Assembly: GCA_023053575.1 (NCBI GenBank)
Contig: JAKZAP010000010.1
Coordinates: 16,453,225-16,517,224, forward strand
DNA from: Branchinecta lynchi
Taxonomy: Eukaryota; Arthropoda; Branchiopoda; Anostraca; Branchinectidae
DNA length: 64,000 nt
Reading direction: 5' to 3'
Under the pieces are notes generated by a model, which saw only the letters and a program-made list of their open reading frames with translations, was not told the origin of the DNA and ran no database searches. Position numbers and translations under genes: made by a program. Positions within the stretch are counted from its first letter, which is position 1, and every line of letters begins with the position of its first letter. Shown here one piece after another: positions 43,501 through 55,500 of this stretch.

Positions 43501-46500
43501 CCGAAAATTGGTCGATACATTTTGTGTCTGGTTTTTGCCTTTATTCCAGGTGAACTACTTGTCCCGCAAGAAAATAACTTTATGTTTGGATTCAACATGT
43601 CTCCTTACCCCTAAATCAACTATCTCAGTAGCTTTTAAAAAATATCTTGTTTTGCCCTTTAATTTGAAACCCTCCCTACCCCTAAATATAGAGCCACAGA
43701 GCCCATCTTCGAACTTAACCTGTACTTTGACCCAAAGAGTCATCGTGCCAAATTCGAACAAAATATCTTAACGCCTTCGAGAGCTATCGTGCTAACAGAC
43801 GGACGGACGGGCAGACGGACAACTTTTGCGATGTCATAGTTATCCCTCCACTTACGTTTTGGGATCCCAAAAAGGCGAGTGTCTGTTCAAGGTGGGTGTG
43901 TTCCAAGCTCCCATTAATATTTGCTAGACACGGTCATCCTCTAATGCCAAAGACGAATCCTTTTGAAAAGTTGAGCAGTAAAATCCAAAACTTTCATAAA
44001 AACGCTAACACCATTCTTGTTCACCACGACTTTTTTCCACTAAAAAAGCACCCTTATGAGTTTGTTTATTTTGACCTTTTTTTTTTCCTTTGTATTTCAT
44101 TGCAGATTTAGTAGGCTGATTTGTTTTTAAGGGTCAGCTGTTTATTTGTATGCAAGTGTGTGTGAGTATGATTGACATGTTGTTGTTAAAGTTACTTTTC
44201 AGTTTTGAAGGAGTCAAATACATAATAATAATAATCTGGTAACTAGGGTCAATTGAAATCTGGTTGAAAATGTCCAGCACATTAGAGTCTATGCATCCGG
44301 TTTCGAAGCAGGCTCTATTGGACCCCAAGCTTCACCCCTTATCTCCAACCTTAGAATGACCTGGGCCCTATAACGCCACACTGAGCTATGAAAAAAAAAA
44401 AAAAAATCTATGATGGCGGTAAAATTACAAGTCAGATCACACAGGTCGGTGGCCCAGATCTTGGTGGTAGTAGCAAATACTGAAGAAGGATCCTTGAGGA
44501 CTACGCTAGTCCTCACGGATCCTTACGGATCCAGAGCCTAGAGTGATCCTTACGGATCCAGATCCTTACGGATCCAGAGCCTAGAGCCTAGAGTGGATCC
44601 TCACGGATCCACTCTAGGCTTCACGGATGGGGGAGGGCCCCCCCCCCGAATATTGTCGGCCAGTCGGTAAAGAATAACGAGTAGGCGCAAAGTGCCACGA
44701 TTTTTCGTAAAAACTTTGATTTTTTTCAGTCGTTTTTGTTTAAATCAGTAAATTTTTCGTTAAACTAGTAGATTTTCTAAAAAAAAACAATCGGATTTCT
44801 TGAAGATCAGTCGATTTTTTTCGCCGAAAGTGTCTGTAAAAATAACCAGCCAGTCGGTAAACACCTTGCCCCCCCCCCTAAAAAAAAAACAAAAAAAAAA
44901 CACTTTGGCTAGTAACGCCTCTGCTATGCTAAGCTAAATTTTCTTCTAATTTAGCTTTTTAGTGATATTTTCTCCCTCCTTAGCAAGAGTCCTCTTCAGG
45001 CTCTATCTAGAAAACGAACCTACGACAAAAAAGTATACCATGTTTTTTTTTTATTTCCCAAGGAGATTTTTGTTTTGTTTTTGTTCACGTATTGTAATGA
45101 TATTTCGGCCCTTCTTGGCAAGGGTCCTCATCAAGCTGTATGTACCAAAACGAACCAGCGATACCGAAAAAATACATGAATCATGGGCTCTGTTCATTTC
45201 CTACGGAACAAAATTTTGTTGTTGTTGTATTTCTTTTCAGGGTGAACATGCATTCGATCGAGAGTTAGAGTTAGGCAGATACTTTTGCGTTCAGTGACTG
45301 AAATACTGCTTCGCGGTAGACACTAATCATGATTTTCAAGCTATAGCTGTTCAATCTGAGAGCTTTCCTGTAATAAAAGCATTTTTTTTGTATTGTATCT
45401 ATTTTTTATTTACACGGTGAACATGTGTTCGATCGAGAGTTAGGCAGATACTTCTCCGCTCAGCTACTAAAATACTACTTTGCGGTAGACACTAATCATG
45501 TTTTAAAGCTAAATCCTGAAGAAGACCCTTGCCAAGAAGGGCCAAAGCATCGGTGGAAACAATCTCAGCTGATTTATCCCATTGCCTTCGTTAGACATGA
45601 TTCACAATCAGCTTGTGCTGATGGAATATTTAAGCAGACTAATTTTAGTTTTACTTTAAACCCCTCAGGGAATTTTCAAAACCAGCAGTTCGTGCCCCAG
45701 CCGATGTCACCCCAACTACCTCAGCAAAATGGAATGTTTTACGGGGGAGGTCCAGCTGATCAGTCTGGATTCCAGATCCCAAGTCAACTTCTTCAGCCCG
45801 CTGCAGCATCAATGGCAATGCAGTTCGGTGAAGCCCTAGTTGGTCAGGTGAGAGGTCCCAGTCTAGCGCACAAACCCCTGATTTTTAAATACCCTATGCC
45901 AAACGCTGGGTAGCTGTCCTATTGCTACCCTAACGCTGACCTGCACCACTATAAACGGATTCTGGTTCGTTGATTCCTGAGCTTCTCTCAAATCAAACCA
46001 TCAATATTGTATTGGATTATAAGAGCCTATCCAGCATTTGGTGTAGGTGACCAGCGTTTGGCAGACGGTATGCCAAACGCTGGAGTATACTGAGCATACG
46101 GCATAGGGTATACACAAAATCAGGTTTATGTTGTAGTCTGCCTCCCCCCCCCCCAGACAAAGTATCCAAAGTACCTTGAAAACTTCCTCACAGCATATAT
46201 GCAGCTTTTACACGCATTTACCTACTAAGCACGTTTAGAGGCTCAGGTCTAGAGCTCAAGTTGTAGTACTCGCTGATTTCAATTCAATTTATTTATTTCT
46301 AAAAGGTGAAGCGGACAAGCCGGATATTCGTTTGTTCGTCAATAAAAATACAGATACAATTTATAGTCAACATTTAGGAATTAAATTAAAATAGAAGTAA
46401 TCGTCCAATACATTGAATAAAAAGAGTTAATCTCAGGTACACAATTACTTACTAGCACTGGCGTTTCACTGCGAGTGAAGTCATGCAAAAGGCTTAGACC

Positions 46501-49500
46501 TGCTGCCACCACCATGTCGGACTCGATAGAAAACATGCCAGTTTTAGCAAGGGCCAATGATCTTTCAGTTATCGCTCGTTATTACTGAATCGCACTTCCA
46601 GCGAGATAAGGTGGTGTGATCCTCCTGTATTCTCTCGCTGGTTGGCAGCTTGATTGATAGATTGTTGTTGTTACATCGGCTCACTGGCACTCCAGAGTAG
46701 CCGACATTCCCTGGTTGGCAGATGTGTCAGCTCACTTGTATCCAAGTGCGGCCGACATTCAGCATTTTTCCAGTCTTCGTCTACAGCTTTTTTGAAGCCA
46801 TCCAGGTTAGCAGCGTTGATCGTTCTTTCAGAAAGGCTGTTCCATATTGGTACGCTCCGTACTGAGAAAAAACTATGCCCCTAGCGTCGTTTACAGGTGG
46901 TCAGTTTGGAACTTCTTGGAATGGCCTTTTTTAGTTTAATTTAGTTTCAAATAAATGCGGCACAAGTTTTCATGCGCGAGCAAATTAATTGGCACTTGTC
47001 ACAACCTTAAACTAAAACATATATACAATTTTCATAGAATAAAAACAGGAATTCAGGTAAGGTTGTTATGAGACGAGGTGAACTGAGGCATAAAACTATT
47101 ACGGTACCTTTCAGTTTTACAAGCGACAGGTGTGAGTTTTTGGGATCCCAAAACGTAAGTGGAGGGATACCTATGACAGCGCAAAAGTTGTCCGTCTGTC
47201 CGCACAATAACTCTCGAAGGGATTGAGATATTTTGATGAAACTTGGTGGGAGGATCCTTTGGGTCAAAGTACAGGTCTAGTTCGAAGATGGGCTTTGTAG
47301 CCCTATATTTGAGGGTGGGAGAGAGGTTTCAAATTAAGGGACAAAAAAAGTATTTTTTGAAAGCTATTGTGATAGTCAATTATGAGGTAAGAAGTCATGC
47401 TGAGCACGATGGTGCAAACCATTTTCTTCTCGGACAAGTAGTTCGTCCGGAATCCGGCAAAAACCGGAAAGTTTTTTAAAAGTAAAAGTCTCATTTGAAG
47501 TTGATTAATTGTTTGAATTAGGGGTAAGAAGACATGCTGAAAACGATGTGGAAAACCATTTTCTCGCTGGACATGTAGTTCGTCCGGAATCCGAGAAAAA
47601 CCGGAAAGTTGGTTAAAAGAAAAAGTTTCATTTGAAGTTAATTAAATGTTTGATTTAGGGGTAAGAAGACATGCTGAGCATGATGGTGAAAACTCATTTT
47701 CTTGCCGGACATGTAGTTCGTCCGGAATCTGGCAAAAACCGGAAAGTTTGTTAAAAGTAAAAGTATTATTTGTAGTTGATTAAATGTTTGATTTAGGGGT
47801 AAGAAGAAATGCTGAACACGATGGTGAAAACCATTTTCTCGCCGGACAACTAGTTCGCCTGGAACCCGGTCAAAACCGGAAAATATGTTAAGAGCAAAAG
47901 TTTTATCTGAAGTTGATTATATGATAAATTTAAGGGTAAGAAGAGACGGTAAGTCTGTATATGACAATCATTTTTACCCGGACATATAATTAGTCGGGAA
48001 TCCGGTTGTACCTGCATTTTTTTTAAGTCAAAGTTTTATCTAAAGTTGATTAGATGTTCTTTATAGGGATAAGGAGATACGCTGGATTCGTTTCTGAATT
48101 TTCTTTTTTTGCTGGACTAGTAGTTCGCTCGGAATTCGGGCGAAACCACAAATTTGGCAGAAGTAAAGCAGGAAGTTTTGGTCAATATCGTCAAAATAGA
48201 TATGACTTGTAGAGGTATAGATAGATAGATAGATAGAATATCTGAACTCGGTTTTCTCTGATGATTAGCCTAGCGAAGACTAGATCTGGCGAAGACAAGA
48301 CCCAATTGTATTGATCAAATCTTAGATTTTTGGGATCCCATCGAAACCTTTGGTCTTGTTGTACTTTCATTTGCCATGGCTTATAGTCACTGTCGTAATC
48401 TCGCTGCAATCTTATTCGCTCGAGTAGTTTTATTTCAGATCTCGTAAATGCCTCCGAAAATGTTCGATCTATGAGCAAGGCGCGCGTTTCCAGTGCTGTA
48501 TCAGAGCAATTTGAAATGATACTTCTAGTCTTTTTTGGTAGCGTTTTAATCAGTTTACTTGAGGTTTAAGTGAAAAGACCATTTTTTTGTGTGTTTAAAT
48601 TAGTGTAATATGATACGCTAAGTTCGGCATTTGTGCTGTGATAATTTGTTTCGAAAAATAAGTCACCATCTTTTTGTAACCCGACCTCACTTGCGAAAGA
48701 TTTCAGAGAGTTTACCAAAAATCATGTTCTCTTGATATCTTCTATAGTTCCAAATTTACTTATGTTTTTTTTTTTTACTTTCAGGGTAAACAGGCATTCG
48801 ACCGAGAGTTAGGCAGATACTTCTCTGTTGAACGACTGAAATACTACTTCGCTGTAGATACCAATTACGTAGCGAAGAAATTGGCCATTTTGACCTTACC
48901 ATTCACGCATACGGTAAGTCATATCAAGAAAATTTGGACTGGGGAGGTCCAACGTAGTTACAGGTCTCTCCCATGCCGATATAATCAAGAGGTCGGGCCT
49001 GACAAGCGTAACATCCGAACAAAACTGGGAATTTGGGAGAATCTGGTATGACGCCTGTAAGTATTCGGCGTGGAACGAGTCATTCTTTTAATTGTATTAC
49101 AGATAAACTTACTTATTTTATCTACTTATTGCGATTGTTTGATATGGGGACGAGCTTGTACTCCTGGCGGCCCCCAGTCTTTGATCTATATTGTTATCAA
49201 GTGTGTTGCGGTTTTTTTTATATTTGATGTTATTGATTTATTGTATTTTCAATTTATGTTATTTAACACAGCTGTTAGTAATTGTTATATGTATTAATGT
49301 AGTTCCATTTCATAAAAAATCAACGAAGAAACCGACGAAAATGGGGTTGTAAAGGCCAACGAATATACTGAAATAAAATCACTCGCTAGTACCGAGCGAG
49401 GACAATCCTAATTGTTATTCGCAGGTATTGGTGAGTGCCTCGCTGTCTTTATTTTAGGCTTTCAGTTCTTCCAGTTTTAGGTTTAATTTTCGGTTTATTG

Positions 49501-52500
49501 TTGGTTTTCTGGTTTGTTTCGTTTTTATGGCACTTGCCCTTCGGCCAAGTGTCATGTAGCGATCGCAATTTCTGTCCGTCTGTCGGTCTGGCGGTCTGTC
49601 GGTCGGTCCAGGTTTTTCTAGTTTGGGCACTTCCACATCAGCTAGGACGATGAAACTTGGCAGGCGTATCAGGGACCCCAAAAGATTAAGTTGATACTAG
49701 TCACGTCCCCGGTCCGAGTATCGTTGGGGGAGTGTAGGGAGGGGGAATCCAGAATTTTGAAGTATTTCTAGCTTTTAAACGAGTGATGAGATCTTAATGA
49801 AACTTGATATTTGGAAAGACCTCGTGTCTTAGACGACCCACTTCAAATCCGAATCGGATCTCGGTGACTTTGGGGGGAGTTGGAGGGGGGGGGGGATCTT
49901 GGGAAACACTTAGACTGGAGGGATTCGGATGAAACTTTGTGGGAAGAACAAGCACAAGTCCTAGACACATCATTGAGATAACAGGACCTGATTCGGGCAC
50001 TGTGGGAGGAGCTGGGGGGGGATTCTGGGGATCCAGCGAGTTCGGTACTTCCTGATGTAATAAGATGATGAAACTCGGCAGTAATGTGAGGGATCCGAAT
50101 AGATCGTTTGCACGGTTCGAACATCGTGGGTGGAGTGGAGGGATGGGGAATCCGGAATCTAGTGGCATTTATAACTGTTGAACGGGCGATCGGATTTGAA
50201 TGACACTTGGAAAGTGGAAAAGGCTGTTGTCTAAGATGTTCCATGTTGTCCTGACCGGATTCGATACTTGGGGGGGAGTTGGAAGGTGGCACCAGAATTT
50301 TTATGAAACGCTTAGTGTCGAGGAATCGGGATTGAATTTGGTCGAAGAACAAGAAGAAGCGTTAGATACGTTCTTGACGGAACCAAATCTTGTTTGGGCT
50401 CTTTGGGGGGAGTTAGAGGGGATTTCCCGGAGTTCCGGTGATCGCGAGAAACGATACTTCCAAATGTGCTAAAGACGATAAAACTAGGCAGGCATATTAG
50501 TGACCCGACCAAATAGACTTAAGAAATTAAGTAACACATTGCCCTAGGAAGACTTCCGTTCCTGGATCCGACATTTTTTGGGGGAGTAGAGGGAGGGGAA
50601 TCTGGAAATTACTGACTTCAGTAGGTTGCAAAACAATGGTCCGATTCAACTTAAACTTTATGGGTGATACAAACTGATGATCTAGATATGCAAAGCATGT
50701 GTACGAACCCATGCGGGCACGGTTGGGGGGGGGGGGGGGGGGGGCAGGAAACTTTGTGACATGCACAAAATCAAACGGATAGGCAGAATGGAATGCAAAT
50801 TGGACAGTACCAAAATTACGCGGTCATAGATTTGTCATTTGGCGTCCGAACGGGATCCGACCAAGGTAGGAGGAGGATGAAGTAGGAAAACTGAAATTTG
50901 CAGATATGCTCCGATTCGAGTTAAACTTGATGGACGGGAAAGGCGGGGTAGAATAGGGGCGAGGAGAAGAGATGTTAGTATATGTCCGAGTCGTATTCGG
51001 CCACAGTAGGGGGGAGTCCTGGAAATGTTGTGGCTCGCATAGAGTCAAACGAGTGAAGGGATTTGAATGAAGCTTTGAAAGTAGAAAGATTGTCTGCCTT
51101 AGATGACATATTTTAGGGTCTGGATCGGATCCAAGCAAGGTGGGGAGCGGTATCGGAATTCCCGGAAAAATGCTCAGATTCACTTTCTCGCTTCTCACAC
51201 CACCTACTCGTAGCAAGTGCCATATTAGCTCGTGGCTCTTGTTCTTGATTGTTGATCTTTATCCTCGTTTTTGCATTTTTTCCTCCAAATTTTCTGTCTG
51301 CGTTCAAGAAGGGAGGTGGTTGTCCTTCCGAAATATTCGACTTTTATTTCAGCATATTCGTTGGCCTTTACGAACCCCATTTTTGTTGGTTTCTTCGTTG
51401 ATTTTTTTTGTGATATGTCAGGCCAATGTGGTTTACGACATTATATTAGTTCCATTTCAGGATCAGGTGGTTTAGAATTTTGAACTATTTTTTGTGTAAA
51501 TAACAGTTTTATGACTAGAATTATTTCGTATTTCGTAACAACTAATACAACTTTTGACAGTTCTGAAAATTGCGTTGCTCTGTCGCTGACTCTTGTTATG
51601 TAAGTAATTTGTTAGAGACTGGTCTCGATCAAGACACAACTAGCGCCTCTGTTAACACACCGTAAAGAAGTTGATAGAAATAACCACCACTTGGGATGGT
51701 GGTCACACACTTCAACTCATGTTGCCAAGTTCTTAAGACACATCCGTCCATTAGTCCTTTTTTTTTTAGGACTGGTCTTTAAAATATAGTTCAGATGAAC
51801 CCATTCAACCCCGGCTAGATGTCAATGCACCAGATCTGTACATACCTCTGATGGGATATGTCACTTTCATATTAATGTCAGGGATAGTCCAGGGATTACA
51901 AGACAAGTAAGTGAATTTTTTAATTTGGATGACCACATTTCCAAATTAATTTTCTCCATAACTCTGCTTGTTAGTACGAACTGTCGATGTGAGCACTAAG
52001 AAACCTACTATTACCCAGTTTAGCTTACAGTTTCATCCGAGGTGATCTGATCGAAACTCTCAAGATTTATCATAATCCGTCAGACAATCAGACCAGATGA
52101 TGTCTTCAGTGTCAACAGCAACATGGTGGTTAGAATTACGGCCACAATCAGGATTTTGTTGTCTTAAAAGTGGCCGTTAATGGTAAATTGTTTGCTTAAT
52201 ATGTGTTTTTGACGAAATTAAAAAAATGTCTAAAAAAAAAAAAAATACGTTCTCAGAAGACAGAGTTGAAAACTTCGTGGTCAGAAATTTTTGAAAGGCA
52301 TTAGAAGGTAAAAATCGAACCTTAAAGTTTAACCGAAAAGGGCTGGGATAGGTCAATCTAGTCATCCATAACTTATTCACTTAAATTCTGCTGAAAATGC
52401 GTTACTTCGTTGTTCCACTATGTACGAATAATCGATGTTCAAATAGTGGAATTTCCCTGTGATTTGTGGTAGCTCTATGCGCTTGTATTTTTGTTGTATG

Positions 52501-55500
52501 CCTTACGAGAAAGATCTGTTTTTTTTGTTCAGGCACTAAGCAGTCTTCACCAGTCTCACCACTGCCCACTGAAAAGCCGCGTTTGTGTTGAAATTAAAAT
52601 TTCCCGCGTCATAGTAGAATTTACGCTGTGGGGCGGCCTCAGATATTCTGAACGTCATAACTAGAGTAGATAGTGGAAAGTAAAAAAAATCCCTTTGCAG
52701 AATCCAAATAATTCATTGTATTCAATTAAATGACACAAAATTAAGTTGGCTTATCAGTTAAACTTTAAAGGACTGCTGGCACTGTTTTACTTTTCAACTT
52801 ACAGTATTTTTAAAATATTTGAATGCTTTAAAACTATGTTGTGCTTTCAACAAATAATCCACGGTTTTGGCTGTTTTAAGCCTTTTCAGAGACCCGTTGA
52901 CTTGTAGCGAAAACAGGGAAACAATTTACATAACCGTTTTTCCTGATCGAAAAACTTCTCGCAGACAACTGTTGACAGCGTGATAAACATCGAACGTAGC
53001 AAAACACGGCTAGGCAGAAAGTCAGCGTGGTTCTGTTAGATGGGTTATAATGTACCGTACGAAATTGGGGTTCGGGTTTAGAAATATATGGAGTGATTAT
53101 GGAAGTAGGTTGCATTAGTATTATAGGTAAGACAGGTCCTTCACTATTTAGAACCGTCTTCGTGAAAGCGTTATGAACGCAGAAACCACAAATCAGTATA
53201 AAGCAGCTGTGGACCGTCACCTGGATGACTTTCAGCTTAATGTCCTGAAAAATTTGAAGAATGTTTTTGCATAATTATCATTAATACCATAAAACTTGCA
53301 GATTTTTCATTACTGGATTCGAGATGGGAAAAGAGGAGCATGCTCTTAATTTTAATATTTTGTTTCATAGGTTCACTCCTGAAGCCCTTGGAATCGAAGC
53401 CTCATCGAAGCTTGCCTGGCTAACTGTGGAGGTTCTGATAGTCCTCTTGACATTGTACGTTATGAACTTACCAACAACGCTTAAAACGTTTGACGTCATT
53501 GCGTTCTGCGGATACAAATACGTAGGGTGAGCATTTACTTTCAATTACATTGCTGATGGACGGGTCGAAATTATTTTGTTGTATGTTAATATAATGAAGT
53601 ATTTGTCCTTATTCACTGCTCGCACCGTTGACTGTTATGTTCCAGTGTTTTCTGATGGTTGAATACTTCAAAACTAGGCTCTTCTTATCAAACACCCCCT
53701 CATTTGGCTGTTGTATGCCTTTTTCAGCCCCGTTGACTCATAGCAAAAAACAGGTACAAATTTTCATAGTCGTTTTTTCTTAGGAATAAACTTCTCGCAA
53801 ACAACCGTCGACAGCATGATCTGCGTCGAAGGCTGCAAAACAAGGCAAGAGAGAAAATCATTGTTAGGGGGAATAGGATGTAAATTAGATTATATAAAAT
53901 TAAATTAATAAAATTCGGGTCTCTGGGGTGTAAGAATCGATGGAGCGATTACGGAATTAAGTTTGCTTTAGTATTGTCGGCAAGACTTTTAAAGCACAAC
54001 TCTTACTAGAAATGATCTTTCCACGGCGAAATGGCATATAAATACTGTTTTTCGAGAATACCATCACTTTCCAGGTACATTAAGATCTTGTTAGCGCTTG
54101 TTGATTCTATCCAGTCTTCCCGCTCTCCGGCGCGGCGGCTGGACGCAAAAACAAATGAAAACTGGACGCGCCGTGGTTAAAAGCCGATAAATAATAGCAT
54201 ACTACAGTGCCTTCCTCCATGACGAGCGAAGACATCAGATTTGGCAGCGCCTTCTCGGTCACATCGCAAGCCAAAACAAAGTTATTGTCTGGCAAACTAG
54301 GAAAATCTCGGCTAGCACTGAAAAGCGACAGATTCAAATAAAGTAATTCATAAAGGACCTGTCTTACCTATAATACTAACATAACGTGCTTGCATAGTCA
54401 CTCCGTATATTTCTAAACCCGGAGACCCCAATTACCTACGGTACATTCTAATTCCTCTAAAAAACAAGACCAAAGGTTTCGATGGGATCCCAAAAATTCA
54501 ATATCTGATCCAGACAACTGGGTCTTGTCTTAGCCAGATCCAGTCTTCGCCAGACTCCTTGAACATTTTTACAATTAAAATTCAGAAACAGATTAAGGCC
54601 AAATAGCTAATCACCTGAGAAAACCAAGTTCAGATTTGGATTCAGCATGTGTGTTTACCCCTATAAGTCATATCTGTTTTGACGAAAACTTCCTGCCACT
54701 TCTGCCAATTTCCCGGTTCCGGCCGAACTCCAGAACTACTTGTCCGGCGAAAAAAGAAAGCTCAAAGACGAAATCAGGGTATCTTCTTTCCCCAGTATTG
54801 AACATCTAATCAACTTCAAATAGAAATTTAGCTTATAACAAATTTTCCGATTCCAGCCGGATTCCGGTCGAACTATATGTCCGGGTAAAATACGATTGTC
54901 ACACAGGGACTCAGCATCTCTTCTTACCCCTAAATCGCTTATCTAATCAACTAGAAATAAAACTTTGACTTCCAACAGTTTTCCGGTTTTGGCCGGATTC
55001 CGGACGAACTACATGTCCGGGTAGAAACTTGTTTTCACATAAGTGTTCAGCATGTCTTCTTGCCCTAAATCGAACATCCAATCAACTCCAAATTAAACTT
55101 TTAATTTTGACAAACTTTCCGGTTTGGGCCGGATTCCGGTCGAAATACTTGTCCGTCGAGAAAATAGTTTTCACCATCGTCTTCAGCATGTCTCCCTACC
55201 TCTAAATCGAACATTTAATCAACTTCAAATAAAACTTTTACTTTCAACAAACTTTCCGGTTTGGGCCGGATTCCGGGCGAAATACTTGTCCATCGAGAAA
55301 ATAGTTTTCACCATCGTCTTCAGCATGTCTTCTTACCCCTAAATCGAACATCTAATCAATTTCAAATAAAACTTTTACTTTCAACAAACTTTCCGGTTTG
55401 GGCCGGATTCCGGGCGAAATACTTGTCCGTCGAGAAAATAATTTTCACCATCGTCTTCAGCATGTCTTCCTACCCCTAAATCGAACATCTAATCAACTTC

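Larger units (their letters stand above)
44950..45590. mobile_element. Putative family C element carrying YIF1 exon copies
   Basis: Left side: TTAGCAAGAGTCCTCTTCAGG (44982 on) and a second block CCTTCTTGGCAAGGGTCCTC (about 45111). Right side: the inverted GAAGACCCTTGCCAAGAAGG (45516 on), then CATCGG and CAGCTGATTTATCC, a decayed AGCTGACGTATCCG end. The interior holds the two exon-3 relics. The left terminal motif is not preserved, so the boundary is approximate. Confidence 0.55.

Noticed and set aside
45425..45913. 162-codon open frame covering the YIF1-like segment
   Set aside because: It reads through an exon relic without acceptor, a repeat block, intron sequence and the true exon 2, then into the next intron. 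It is not a gene of its own.
49794..50352. Overlapping proline-rich frames of 124-169 codons
   Set aside because: They are translations of family D G-rich repeat units, repeated in the copy at 56580-57162.
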